Positions 27,865 through 36,544 are shown, numbered from the stretch's first letter. The stretch: 64,000 nucleotides of DNA from PALSA-612 sp963711315 (GCA_963711315.1 CAVQDQ010000004.1:496001-560000), one strand, 5' to 3'. A program made the numbers and translations. The notes: generated from the letters alone by a model not told the origin.

Positions 27865-28718
27865 CGGAACACCCCGATCAGGACGCCTCCGCAGACGATG
27901 AGGCCGGCCGCGACGATGACGTGCCGTCCGATCAGCTCGCTCCGCCCCACAATGAAAGCCGCCAGCAGCACGCCGAAGAGTGCCTCCGTGGCTACGAGCG
28001 GGCTGACGATGCTCACGCGCCCACGGTAGAAGGCCTCGAAGAGGGCGGCGTAGGACAAGCCCCACAGCGCACCCGGCAGGGCGAACGGCGGCAGGGCTCG
28101 CCATACGTCCGCCGGCATCCGCCTCCCTCTGAGGAATAGGAGATACGCAGCCATGACGGCGGATCCGGCGACGATCGTCGCCGTCGCGGCGAGCTGAGGA
28201 TCGACGGTTGTGTCGTCGGCGAGCCATCTGACGACGTTGTCACGGGTGGCGAAGAACACCGTCGAGCAGAACGCAAGCACCAGGCCTATGAGCCGCAGAT
28301 GCTCCGGGCGATCTCGCTCGCCGGCGAGCGCTACCACTCCGACCACGATGAGGACCGCGCCGACGACGAGCGGGACCTCGAACGGCTCGCTGAGGATCGT
28401 TAGCGCAATCGTCACCGCGACGAGCGGCGCCGCGCCGGCGATGACGGCCGACCGAGACGCGCCGACCTGCTTGACGGCATGGAGGTAGAAGAGGTGCGAG
28501 CCGCCCGGGGCGATGAGCCCGGCGAGCAGGAAGGGCCAGAGATCCGTGCCATCGACATCGGCGTTCAGCGACAGCAGTGCTGTCACGCAGAGGGCGACGA
28601 GAGCCGTCACGAGCGCGCCCGCGTCCGCGTCTGCGCTTCGCTGAAAGGCGATGCCGAGTGTGGCCGCCATCGCCCCGAAGAGGACGGCAGAGACCAGCGC
28701 GAGGGCGACCGCAGACAT
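27861..28718 (-). CDS. EamA-family (DMT superfamily) transporter
   Basis: A 285-residue membrane protein with about ten hydrophobic segments in two EamA repeats; VALALVSAVLFGAMAATLGI opens the first and LRLIGLVLAFCSTVFFATRD the second. Members export or import metabolites such as amino acids or nucleosides; the substrate is unknown here. The ATG at 28718 is the first in frame. It overlaps dinB by 4 nt (GTGA). Confidence 0.88.
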   Translation of the reverse strand: MSAVALALVSAVLFGAMAATLGIAFQRSADADAGALVTALVALCVTALLSLNADVDGTDLWPFLLAGLIAPGGSHLFYLHAVKQVGASRSAVIAGAAPLVAVTIALTILSEPFEVPLVVGAVLIVVGVVALAGERDRPEHLRLIGLVLAFCSTVFFATRDNVVRWLADDTTVDPQLAATATIVAGSAVMAAYLLFLRGRRMPADVWRALPPFALPGALWGLSYAALFEAFYRGRVSIVSPLVATEALFGVLLAAFIVGRSELIGRHVIVAAGLIVCGGVLIGVFR

Positions 28719-28845
28719 CGCGCGAGGCTATCGCCTCGCCCCGCCGGTTCAGCGATTGTCCTGTGACGGCCTCAGGTATCCTCAGCTGCCTCGAGCCGCG
28801 CGATCGTGCTCGGGGCCCAGGGCGAATCCGAGTGGGGGAACCTCA

Positions 28846-29353
28846 GTGACCACCTTGCTACGTCGCGTGACAGTCGTTGCCTGCCTGGCCGCACTCGACG
28901 GTCACGCTGGTCGTCGCGAGCGCGTCCGGCGCCGCCAGTGCTCCGTCAGCTGCAGCGGCGAAGTGCGACCCAGGGCCGACGAAGATCAGCGGTAAGTGGT
29001 GGCTTCAGTACTGCGGTCCTGCGACCTCGACCGTGCGGTTCTCCGGCAAGACGACGAAGTTCACCAGCGGCACCTGCTCGTTCCGCAGTAAGACAGGCGT
29101 GCTGCTTCTTTACATCGGGAAACGTGACTTCTTGGCGGAGTCGCCGAAGACGAAGTACTGGGAGCTCCTCGCGGCGTTGAAAGGTGACGGCGTGTATCGC
29201 AAGGACGTCTTCGTCGAGTGGTGGCTCGGCAAGACGCACTACGTCCTCGGCAACATCAAGATGACGTTCAAGAACAAGCAGAAGCAGGGGGCGTACACGG
29301 GTCGGCTGCTCTCCGGGGGCAAGGGCACCGCCACCGGCACGTTCAAGTGTTGA
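28846..29353 (+). CDS. Secreted hypothetical protein (one frameshift in the signal peptide)
   Basis: About 168 residues. From the GTG at 28846, TTLLRRVTVVACLAAL continues after removal of one base near 28900 into TVTLVVASASGAASAPSAAA, a good Sec signal. The mature part has four cysteines (KCDPG, QYCGP, GTCSF, final FKC) and a basic C-terminal half (KMTFKNKQKQGAYTGRLLSG). A small beta-rich extracellular domain is plausible. I do not recognise the family, and neighbours give no clue. Confidence 0.6.
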
Positions 29354-29357
29354 GCGC

Positions 29358-29819
29358 CTAGCCCGCCGCCTTCTCCGTCTTCGCCTCCGCCACCTGAGCC
29401 TCGAGCGCGTCGAGCACGCTCGTCACCTGCTGGTTGACGATCGGCTGGAACACCCGTTGGCCCATCGAGCCGACCGGCCCTGCCACGCGCACATCGGCAT
29501 CCCAGCGCATCACCGTCCCGGCGCCATCGGGTGCGAGGTGGAACTCGGTCTGCATGTTCACGATCGCGCCGACACCCTGGCCCTTGGCGCTGAGCTTCGC
29601 GTAGTCGGTCGGCCGCTTCTCCAGTTGCTCGAAGGCGAACTTCAGCTTCAGGGCGCCCATGCCGAGCGGCACCTTGACGGCAGCGGTCCAGTGGTCGGCG
29701 TCGTGCACTTCGAAGCTCTCGACCCCGGGTAGCAGCTTGGCCATCCGCTCCGGGTCCATGAGCACCTCCCACACGAGCTCCGGCGCCGCGTCGAACGTCT
29801 TTGTGCCCTCGACCTTCAC
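29358..29819 (-). CDS. SRPBCC / CoxG-type protein
   Basis: A 153-residue protein with the CoxG pattern: MKVEGTKTFDAAPELVWEVL, DPERMAKLLPGVESFE, a central KLKFAFEQLEKRPTDYAKLS and the C-terminal VNQQVTSVLDALEAQ. CoxG proteins are linked to carbon monoxide dehydrogenase maturation or membrane attachment, but no cox genes are nearby, so its role here is open. It ends right beside the convergent secreted protein gene. It lies just downstream of the dehydratase gene on the same strand, separated by 9 bases. Confidence 0.85.
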   Translation of the reverse strand: MKVEGTKTFDAAPELVWEVLMDPERMAKLLPGVESFEVHDADHWTAAVKVPLGMGALKLKFAFEQLEKRPTDYAKLSAKGQGVGAIVNMQTEFHLAPDGAGTVMRWDADVRVAGPVGSMGQRVFQPIVNQQVTSVLDALEAQVAEAKTEKAAG

Positions 29820-29828
29820 GGGAGCACT

Positions 29829-30789
29829 CTACGCATCTACGTACGGGATGTCCCCGCCAGCGATGCACGCGAGCACCGGCATGTCGATGTTGCCGCCCGA
29901 CACGATGCACACCACGCGGCCCGAGCCTGCTCGTCCTGCCAATGCGGCGGCCGTGGCCAGGGCGCCGGCCCCTTCCGCGACCACTCTCGCGTGCTAGTAG
30001 GAGCTGGCGCACGGCCTGCGCCGTCTCCTCGAGCGACACCGTCACGGCCTGATCGACGACCTCCTGCAGCAACGGCCACATCCCGGGCAGGATGCTGCGG
30101 CCGCCTGCGCCGTCGACGAAGGACGGCTCATATGCAATCTCGGTCGGCGCGCCGGCGGCGAACGACGCCGCCAGGGGCGCTGCCGTCTCGGGCTCGACGG
30201 CGACGATGCGCGTCCGGGGGCTCGCCACCTTCACGGCGCTCGCGATCCCGCAGAGCAGGCCTCCGCCGCCGACGGGCACGACGACGGCATCGGCTCCTGC
30301 GAGCTCATCGGTGATTTCCAGCCCGATCGTGCCGTTGCCTGCCATGACGAGTGCGTCCCGCACGGGATGCACAAAGAGCTCGTCGTGGCCCTCGAACCGG
30401 CCTTCCATCATCACCTGCCACCAGCGCACGAAGGGCACCTTGACGATCCGTGCACCGAGCCGGTCGATGGCCGCCAGCTTCACGCGCGGAGCGTGGTCGG
30501 GGGCGATGATCGTGGCGCCGACGCCTGCCTCACGTGCCGCCCATGCGACCGCCTGGCCCATGTTGCCGGCACTCGGCGTGACAACGCCCGCCGCGAGCGC
30601 TTCCGCTGGGGCCTGCCTGATGGCATTCACCGCTCCGCGAATCTTGAAAGCGCCGACCGGCTGCAAGCACTCGAGCTTGAGCCAGATCTCGCACGGCGCG
30701 TCCGGCAGTTGGGCACGGACGAGCGGGGTGCGTAGGGCCGCGTCGGCGATCACGTCTGCCGCGCGGCGGATCTCGTCGATCGGAATCAA
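29829..30789 (-). CDS. Threonine dehydratase-like PLP enzyme (one frameshift)
   Basis: About 320 residues. The PLP lysine is in QPVGAFKIRGAVNAI, the phosphate-binding loop is PVGGGGLLCGIASAVK, and TPSAGNMGQAVAWAARE is the substrate asparagine loop. Near 29997 the frame breaks; afterwards VVAEGAGALATAA and CIVSGGNIDMPVL continue the family to the TAG at 29829. The start is TTG 30789, overlapping the stop of the partner gene (TTGA). Together with the ornithine-cyclodeaminase-like gene it resembles the EutB-EutC pair of ectoine utilisation, though no EutD/EutE is nearby. A general serine/threonine dehydratase is equally possible. Confidence 0.82.
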
Positions 30790-31757
30790 AAGTCGGCGGT
30801 GATCCCCCGGCCCGTCTCCCGCGCACGGCGGACGACGTACTCGGCTGCGAAGAGATCCTCGACTGCGACGCCCAGCGACTCGAAGACCGTGATCTCGTCC
30901 GCCGAAGTGCGGCCCGGATGCGCGCCGGTAAGCACGTCACCTAGCTCTGCCGCGATGTGGCCTTCAGCGATTGCGCCATCCGCCAGGGCCAGGCGATAGT
31001 CGCCCGACTCGTTCTCCGCTGACTCGCGGCGGTCGGCGATGAACGTCGAGGCTGCGACCGTGTTCGAGTCCAGCTCGCGCGTGTTGGGAAAGCATGCCCC
31101 GACCGCGTTGATGTGAGCCCCGTCGGCAACCCACTCGCGATCGAGAACAGGCTCGGCGGAGCTCGTCACGGTCGTGATCACATCGGCGTCGCGGACGGCG
31201 TCCTCTACGGACACCGCCCGTGCTGACGGATGGTGCTCGGCCAGCTCCTCTGCTTTCGCCCGTGTTCGCGAGGCGATGCGGATGTCGTCGAACGGGCGCA
31301 CTCCGACAAGGGCTTCGAGGTGCGCTTTGGCCTGAAAGCCGGCGCCTACGATGGCGAGCGTCCGCGCATCCTCCCGCGCCAGATTGCGGGTTGCGAGCGC
31401 GCTCGCGGCGGCCGTACGGATAGCAGTGATCGGAGTCGCATTGAGGACCGCGATCGTCTGCCCCGTTTCGCCGTCGAACAGCGTCACCGTGCCCTGATGG
31501 GGGTCGAGGCCGCGCGCCGAGTTTCCGGGGACGACGACGACCGTCTTCAGTCCATAGAGCCGCTCCTCACCGGCGCGATGGGCCGGCATCAGCCCGATCA
31601 GGCTCTCTTCGCCGGGCGGCCGCACCATCAGCCGCAGCGGCAGATGGATCTTGCCGGTCGCGAGGGCGACGAGCGCGCGCTCCACGGCGTCGAGGCAGCC
31701 GGCGGGATCGAGGAGCCCCTCGACTTCCGTTTCGCCAAGGACGAGAATCCCGCGCAA
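30786..31757 (-). CDS. Ornithine cyclodeaminase / mu-crystallin family protein
   Basis: A 323-residue NAD(P)-dependent enzyme. It has GLKTVVVVPGNSARGLDPHQ, ATPITAIRTAAASALATRNL, the nucleotide-binding ARTLAIVGAGFQAKAHLEAL and the end block GRTSADEITVFESLGVAVED, all hallmarks of the family. Members include ornithine cyclodeaminase, alanine dehydrogenase, imine reductases and EutC. The start is TTG 31757. It is translationally coupled to the downstream dehydratase, so the two probably act on the same amino acid. Confidence 0.87.
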   Translation of the reverse strand: MRGILVLGETEVEGLLDPAGCLDAVERALVALATGKIHLPLRLMVRPPGEESLIGLMPAHRAGEERLYGLKTVVVVPGNSARGLDPHQGTVTLFDGETGQTIAVLNATPITAIRTAAASALATRNLAREDARTLAIVGAGFQAKAHLEALVGVRPFDDIRIASRTRAKAEELAEHHPSARAVSVEDAVRDADVITTVTSSAEPVLDREWVADGAHINAVGACFPNTRELDSNTVAASTFIADRRESAENESGDYRLALADGAIAEGHIAAELGDVLTGAHPGRTSADEITVFESLGVAVEDLFAAEYVVRRARETGRGITADF

Positions 31758-31763
31758 GCGTGT

Positions 31764-31775
31764 GATTCTAGAATC
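31764..31775. promoter_or_regulatory. 12-bp palindrome containing a -10-like box, upstream of superoxide dismutase
   Basis: GATTCTAGAATC is perfectly symmetric and contains TAGAAT (31769-31774), a good -10 match for the sod gene at 31803. It lies in the 45-base gap between divergent starts (31757 and 31803), so a regulator here could touch both genes. No strong -35 box was found. Confidence 0.5.
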
Positions 31776-31802
31776 GACAGTACAGCGACAAAGGAGACCC
31801 CG

Positions 31803-32411
31803 ATGCCCTTCGAGCTTCCCTCACTCCCCTATGACCATGCAGCGCTCGAGCCGCACATCGACGCGCAGACGATGGAGATCCACCACGGCAAGCATCACCA
31901 GGCGTACGTCGACAACGCGAACAAGGCGCTCGAGGGCACGCAGTGGGCGAACCAGTCGGTCGAGCAGGTGCTCGCGAACCTCGACGCGCTCCCCGAGGAG
32001 ATTCGCACCACCGTCCGCAACAACGCCGGCGGTCACGCCAACCATTCGCTCTTCTGGACGCTCATGAGCCCAGACGGCGGCGGCGAGCCGACTGAATCGC
32101 TCGGAGACGCGATCAATGACGTCTTCGGCGGCGTCCAAGCCCTCAAGGACGCAGTGAACGACGCGGGCGTGAAGCGCTTCGGGTCCGGGTGGACATGGCT
32201 CGTATGGGACGGCACGGGACTCGCCGTCTACTCGCTGCCGAACCAGGACAGCCCCTTGTTGACCGACGACGTGCCGTTGCTCGGCATCGACGTCTGGGAG
32301 CACGCGTACTACCTCAAGTACCAGAACCGGCGGCCCGACTACCTCGCCGCGTGGTGGAACGTCGTGAGCTGGGATGAGGTCGCCCGGCGTTACGACGAAG
32401 CCTCGGCCTGA
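31803..32411 (+). CDS. sodA: Superoxide dismutase, Mn/Fe type
   Basis: A 202-residue cytoplasmic enzyme. All four metal ligands are visible: His27 (EIHHGKHH), His81 (HANHSLFW), Asp163 and His167 (GIDVWEHAYY). NNAGGHANHSLFW and PNQDSPLL favour manganese. It converts superoxide to hydrogen peroxide and oxygen. The ATG at 31803 has an AAGGAG ribosome-binding site. The gene stands alone between a divergent promoter and a perfect bidirectional terminator at 32421. Confidence 0.95.
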   Translation: MPFELPSLPYDHAALEPHIDAQTMEIHHGKHHQAYVDNANKALEGTQWANQSVEQVLANLDALPEEIRTTVRNNAGGHANHSLFWTLMSPDGGGEPTESLGDAINDVFGGVQALKDAVNDAGVKRFGSGWTWLVWDGTGLAVYSLPNQDSPLLTDDVPLLGIDVWEHAYYLKYQNRRPDYLAAWWNVVSWDEVARRYDEASA

Positions 32412-32420
32412 GCATGAACG

Positions 32421-32450
32421 CGGAAGCCGCGGCTCGAGCCGCGGCTTCCG
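32421..32450. terminator. Perfect 30-bp palindrome, bidirectional terminator
   Basis: CGGAAGCCGCGGCTC (32421-32435) is followed directly by its exact reverse complement (32436-32450). It sits in the 64-base gap between the convergent sod and copper-protein genes, so it can terminate both. There is no T-run on the plus side. Confidence 0.8.
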
Positions 32451-32475
32451 GTGCCCGGGGGGTGGATCGGGCGGC

Positions 32476-33594
32476 CTAGTGGCTCATCGTCCCCGGCGGA
32501 TTACCGACCTTCAGCAACCCGACAAGTCCCATGTCGACGCTCGCGAACGAGTGCGACACGAAGGGGTAGAGGCCAGGCTCGTCGATCTTCACGTCGAAGA
32601 CGCCTCCCCCGCCCGCAGGAACGGAGACGGTTTGCACACCCTGCTGGTACTGCGTCATGTCCTGGTTCACCCAGGCGCGGTTGAGGATCGTGCCTACCAC
32701 GTGGAACGCGGTGTCGAACGAAGGTCCGGCCGTGACGACCCAGAAGCGGACGGTGTCGCCCGGGTCGGCTGTGAGCGGGTGCTTGACGTACTGGCCGGCG
32801 TACCCGTTCCAGGTCACCCAGTCCGGCGTCCTCTGGTGTGCCTTGACCATGTCGAGCGAGGCGGGCGCGTCGAGCCCCGGCGAGGAGAGATACCACTCGC
32901 TCGCAACGAGCACGTACTCGTGGTCGGCGTGCGGCAGCGCCGCCTTCGGCTCGACGACGATCGCGCCGTACATCCCGTTTGCGATGTGCGCGAGGACGGG
33001 CTTCGTCCCGCAGTGGTACATGAAGACGCCCGGATCGTTGGCGACGAAGCTGAACTTGAACGACTCGCCGGGCGCGATGTCGCGGAAGGCGACGTTGGGT
33101 GCAATCCGCGCGGCGTGGAAGTCGATCGAGTGGGGGATGGGCGCGTTGTTCGTCATCGTGACGTTCACCCGCTGGCCTTGGCGAACGTGGATGGCTGGCC
33201 CGAGCACACCGTTGGTGAATGCCCAGGCGTCGTACTTGACACCGGGGGCGATCGAGACGGTGCGATGCACGATGCCGAGCTCGACGTTTGCCACGGGCCC
33301 GGGCTGAAGGGCAGGCATCTCAGCGGGGTACGGCATGTGCGCCGCTGCGATCGCGTCGGCGTTCGCGGGCGCCAACCCCGCGAAGCTCGGCGTCGCCGTC
33401 GTCGCCACCGCCGCGGCGTGCTGATGCTCGGTGGAGGCGGGAGTTGCACTCGTCCCCGAGTCGTCGGACGTCGCGAGCCAGATGACGAGGAGCGCCAGTA
33501 CTGCGACCGCGATCCCGAGGAACGTCGCGACGACCATGGCGAGCACTCCCGACTCGGGCTTGGGATATAGGGGTCCTGATGCTTGGTAGGCCAC
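32476..33594 (-). CDS. Membrane-anchored NirK-like two-domain multicopper protein
   Basis: 372 residues. One N-terminal membrane helix (about residues 16-41) is followed by a Thr/Ala/His-rich linker and two cupredoxin domains. Type 1 copper ligands are His155, Cys195, His203 and Met208; type 2 ligands are His160, His194 and His348. Asp158 and His298 match the catalytic Asp and His of copper nitrite reductase, and the HSIDFH spacing is the same. The likely reaction is nitrite to nitric oxide; a laccase-like role is the alternative. The start is GTG 33594. It is divergent from a COG2345-type regulator with a palindrome between them. Confidence 0.85.
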   Translation of the reverse strand: MAYQASGPLYPKPESGVLAMVVATFLGIAVAVLALLVIWLATSDDSGTSATPASTEHQHAAAVATTATPSFAGLAPANADAIAAAHMPYPAEMPALQPGPVANVELGIVHRTVSIAPGVKYDAWAFTNGVLGPAIHVRQGQRVNVTMTNNAPIPHSIDFHAARIAPNVAFRDIAPGESFKFSFVANDPGVFMYHCGTKPVLAHIANGMYGAIVVEPKAALPHADHEYVLVASEWYLSSPGLDAPASLDMVKAHQRTPDWVTWNGYAGQYVKHPLTADPGDTVRFWVVTAGPSFDTAFHVVGTILNRAWVNQDMTQYQQGVQTVSVPAGGGGVFDVKIDEPGLYPFVSHSFASVDMGLVGLLKVGNPPGTMSH

Positions 33595-33682
33595 GAGGGT
33601 TCCTTTCGATTCGCCGTTTCGTTTTCATGACGACGGTAGGACAAACCGGAGGCGCTGCCGTCCGCGTCCAACCGCAACGTTC

Positions 33683-33700
33683 ATCAGGGATTTCCCTGAT
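33683..33700. promoter_or_regulatory. Perfect 18-bp inverted repeat in the NirK-like/regulator divergent promoter
   Basis: ATCAGGGA-TT-TCCCTGAT is perfectly symmetric and lies about 37 bases before the regulator start and about 90 before the copper-protein start. It is a strong candidate binding site for the regulator at 33737. It does not match the FNR-type TTGAT-ATCAA site. Confidence 0.65.
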
Positions 33701-33736
33701 TGCCGCGACACACACAGGCGGGACACTCCAATCGCT

Positions 33737-34405
33737 ATGGGAGAAACGGCACTCGAGCAGCCGACGTCGTGGTACCGAGCGCTTGCGGACGAGCGCCGGT
33801 CGCGAATCGTCGAAGAGCTACGGGCGCAAGCGAGTGGCGTCGATGCCCAAGAGTTGAGCCGGCGGCTCGGTCTACACCCCAACACCGTTCGCTGGCACCT
33901 CGGCATCCTCGCCGAAGCCGGCATCGTTGCCGCTCGCCGCGCCCATAGCCGCACGCCGGGCCGGCCGCGTGCGCTCTACGCACTCAGCCCGGAAGCCGCC
34001 GCGTCGGGCAAGGACGAGTTCCGGCTCCTCGCCTCGGTGCTGACCTCCGCCCTCGCCAACCAGCCGGATGCGGCAGCGAAGTCGGAGACCGCCGGGCGGC
34101 AGTGGGGCCGCTATGTCGCTCCGAGGCGCTCGCCGCTCGCGCGCGCGACACACGAGGAGGCAATCGCAGACGTCGTGCGACTGCTCGACGATCAAGGATT
34201 CGCTCCAGAGGCTGAGGGTGACGAGATCCGCCTGCACCGCTGTCCGTTCCTCGACCTTGCCGAGCAGCATCCCGAGGTCGTCTGCTCGGTGCACAGAGGA
34301 CTGCTGGCCGGAGCGCTCGAGGACTCCGCGCCGCAGGTGGGCGTCGAGCTCGAGCCGTTCGTCGAGCCGCGCGTCTGCCTCGTACGGCTGCGCTCCACCT
34401 CGTAG
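33737..34405 (+). CDS. ArsR-like HTH regulator with C-terminal cysteine motif (COG2345 / SufR-like)
   Basis: 222 residues. The N-terminal winged helix contains LADERRSRIVEELRAQ and LHPNTVRWHLGILAEAGIVA. The C-terminal part has RCPFLDLAEQHPEVVCSVHR plus a later cysteine (RVCLV), the layout of the COG2345 family, in which some members such as SufR hold an iron-sulfur cluster. A redox or nitric-oxide sensing role for the divergent NirK-like gene is a reasonable inference. The ATG at 33737 follows the palindrome at 33683-33700. Confidence 0.82.
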   Translation: MGETALEQPTSWYRALADERRSRIVEELRAQASGVDAQELSRRLGLHPNTVRWHLGILAEAGIVAARRAHSRTPGRPRALYALSPEAAASGKDEFRLLASVLTSALANQPDAAAKSETAGRQWGRYVAPRRSPLARATHEEAIADVVRLLDDQGFAPEAEGDEIRLHRCPFLDLAEQHPEVVCSVHRGLLAGALEDSAPQVGVELEPFVEPRVCLVRLRSTS

Positions 34406-34414
34406 TATCGGCCG

Positions 34415-35050
34415 GTGCTGCTCGACCTGACGCCCGACGAGGTGCTGACGACCACGCGGGCGGTGCGGCGCCGGCTGGACCTGGAGCGCCCCGTCGAGCG
34501 CGAGGTACTGGAGGAGTGCCTCCGCCTGGCGCAGCAGGCGCCGGCGGCGAGTTACCGCGAGGACTGGCACTTCGTCGTCGTCACAGATCCCGAGAAGCGT
34601 GCCGCTCTGGGTGAGCTCTGGCGCGGTTTCGGCGCACGCTATCTCGGCGGCGAGCGTCCCGGGCCCGACGTGGAGCTACCGCAGGGGACGCGACGTCTGC
34701 TCGACTCCGTCTGGCATCTCATGGACCACATCGGCGACGTGCCCGTGCATGTCATCCCGTGCATCGAGGGTCGCACTGACGGCAAAGGGGTTCCCCAGCA
34801 GGCATCCCGTTTCGGCACGATCGTGCCCGCCGTCTGGAGCTTCATGCTCGCCGCCCGTACGCGCGGCCTCGGCACCTGCTGGACGACGTTCCATCTCGCT
34901 CACGAGGAGGAGGCCGCCGAGCTACTGGGGATTCCGTACGCGGACGTCATGCAAGTCGCGCTCATCCCCGTCGCCTACACGATCGGCACGGAGTTTCGTC
35001 CCGCGCGGCGCAAGCCGCTCGAGACGATGGTGCACTGGGACGGCTGGTAA
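34415..35050 (+). CDS. Nitroreductase-family FMN oxidoreductase
   Basis: A 211-residue protein. TTTRAVRRRLDLERPVEREV is the N-terminal FMN-phosphate contact, LAQQAPAASYREDWHFVVVT follows, and the middle has VPAVWSFMLAARTRGLGTCW, all of the nitroreductase fold. The substrate is unknown. The GTG at 34415 lies 9 bases after the regulator stop, so it may be read from the same promoter and be part of the same redox response. Confidence 0.85.
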   Translation: MLLDLTPDEVLTTTRAVRRRLDLERPVEREVLEECLRLAQQAPAASYREDWHFVVVTDPEKRAALGELWRGFGARYLGGERPGPDVELPQGTRRLLDSVWHLMDHIGDVPVHVIPCIEGRTDGKGVPQQASRFGTIVPAVWSFMLAARTRGLGTCWTTFHLAHEEEAAELLGIPYADVMQVALIPVAYTIGTEFRPARRKPLETMVHWDGW

Positions 35051-35057
35051 CGGGCCT

Positions 35058-35720
35058 CTAGGGCAGGCGGCCGGTGACCGAGGCGGCGAAGTACTGCCTG
35101 CTCGGCAGGCGGCTGCCCAGGGCCGTGAAGACGAGAGCGGCCAGCGAGCGTCCGCGCTGAACGACGATCAAGTCTACGAAGACCCGCATCGAGGCACCGT
35201 TACCTTTGAGCTCGGCGGAGACGGCGTAGGCAGCTGAGAGCTCGCCCACGTCAGGCGCGGTAACCATCTTGGACGAGAGCAGCCTGCCGCGGACGCTCCG
35301 GGGATAGTTGCGGAACACACGCCGAACCTGGTCGGCGAGACATGTTGCCAGCGCCGGCTTTGCGCCCCGGCGGAAGTCGCCGGCCGCCTGACTCCTCGTC
35401 GGGAAGACGGCGACCGTCGAGTCGATCTGGGCGGTGCCCAGCGGCGAGGCGCTGCGGAAGCTCGCCGACGCCTGGCCCGTGATGGTGAAAGAGGAGAAGT
35501 CCGGCCGGAAGCTACCGCAGGCGAACTGGGCGTCGTTCTGCTTGGGTGCGGCGACTCGAGTCCACTCGGGCCCGACATCGGCCGGTCGCAGGACTGCTCG
35601 CTTGGCCAGAGCGACGTCGGCAGGTCGCAGGCGCACCTTCTCTGTACGCGGGCCCGCGGCCGCTGCCGCAAAGGTGGGGAGAACGGCCGCAAGCGTGAGC
35701 GCGACAGCGAGAGTACGCAT
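35058..35720 (-). CDS. Secreted hypothetical protein
   Basis: 220 residues. A short Sec signal (RTLAVALTLAAVLPTFAAAA) is followed by VRLRPADVALAKRAVLRPAD, a Ser/Thr-rich middle (SSFTITGQASASFRS) and two cysteines (FACGS, ATCLA) that could form a disulfide. The VLRPADVGPEW segment recalls small extracellular sensor-like domains of actinobacteria, but I cannot assign a family. It ends 8 bases from the convergent nitroreductase. Confidence 0.65.
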   Translation of the reverse strand: MRTLAVALTLAAVLPTFAAAAAGPRTEKVRLRPADVALAKRAVLRPADVGPEWTRVAAPKQNDAQFACGSFRPDFSSFTITGQASASFRSASPLGTAQIDSTVAVFPTRSQAAGDFRRGAKPALATCLADQVRRVFRNYPRSVRGRLLSSKMVTAPDVGELSAAYAVSAELKGNGASMRVFVDLIVVQRGRSLAALVFTALGSRLPSRQYFAASVTGRLP

Positions 35721-35737
35721 GGGTTCTCAAATCGGCT

Positions 35738-36544
35738 TTAGCCGACGCTTGCTTGAGCTTCCCAGAGCACCGGGAAGAGCTCGTGCTCCATCGGCGACCC
35801 CGGGGGCAGGGCGGCGAGCTCGGGAAAGTCGGGCGACGTCTTCCAGCGGCGCGGAGCGTGCGTGGCGTCGTCACCGAGGAAGCGGACCGAGAGTGCGCGC
35901 CGACGCCGCGTGGCTCCGCCGGCGGCGTGCAGGGTCAGCATGTGGAAGTAGACGCAGTCCCCCGGCTCGAGCTCCCACGCGAGGATCTCGAAGGCGTCGC
36001 GATTCGCCTCGATGTCGGGCAGGTCTTCGAGGCTTCCCTCCGGGAACCACTTTGCCTGCGAGTCCATGAAGGTCCGCGGCATGAGCCAGGGACCGAGATG
36101 CGAGCCGGCCACGAACTCGACCGTCGACTCGCGGTCGACCGGGTCGACAGGCATCCACAGCGAGCAGACCTGGCGCCCGTCGACGTTGTAGTACGGCTGG
36201 TCCTGATGCCATGGGGTGGGCTGGCGCGTCGCCGGTTCCTTCACGAGCACGTGGTCGTGGAAGAGGCGTACCTGGCGCGAGCCCATCAACTCGCCGGCGA
36301 TCTGCGCCGCCGGCGACTCGCGGATGAACTCCTCGTACTCGGGGATGCGCTGCCAACTGCGGAAGTCCTCGAAGAAACGGCCGGGGTCGTCCGGGCGGCT
36401 CGCGACGAGTGCCAGCTCACTCGGTTCGGCGAGATTGCGCTCGATGCCGCGCGCGACGACCGTCACATCGTGCTCGGTGAAGGCGCCGCGGACGCAGACT
36501 GCGCCGTCGCGGCGGAAGGCGTCGACGAGCTGCGCATCGACCAT
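35738..36544 (-). CDS. Phytanoyl-CoA dioxygenase family Fe(II)/2-oxoglutarate oxygenase
   Basis: A 268-residue non-heme iron oxygenase. The iron triad is His113 and Asp115 (TPWHQDQPYY) and His206 (MLTLHAAGGA); the arginines in RRRRALSVRF would bind 2-oxoglutarate. PhyH enzymes hydroxylate varied small molecules; the substrate here is unknown. The ATG at 36544 faces another iron/2-oxoglutarate oxygenase at 36576, only 31 bases away, so the two share a regulatory region. Confidence 0.88.
   Translation of the reverse strand: MVDAQLVDAFRRDGAVCVRGAFTEHDVTVVARGIERNLAEPSELALVASRPDDPGRFFEDFRSWQRIPEYEEFIRESPAAQIAGELMGSRQVRLFHDHVLVKEPATRQPTPWHQDQPYYNVDGRQVCSLWMPVDPVDRESTVEFVAGSHLGPWLMPRTFMDSQAKWFPEGSLEDLPDIEANRDAFEILAWELEPGDCVYFHMLTLHAAGGATRRRRALSVRFLGDDATHAPRRWKTSPDFPELAALPPGSPMEHELFPVLWEAQASVG

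Noticed and set aside
26806..28227. An N-terminally longer DinB
   Set aside because: The extra 121 codons lie inside the EamA gene and are not polymerase-like; the GTG at 27864 begins the family sequence.
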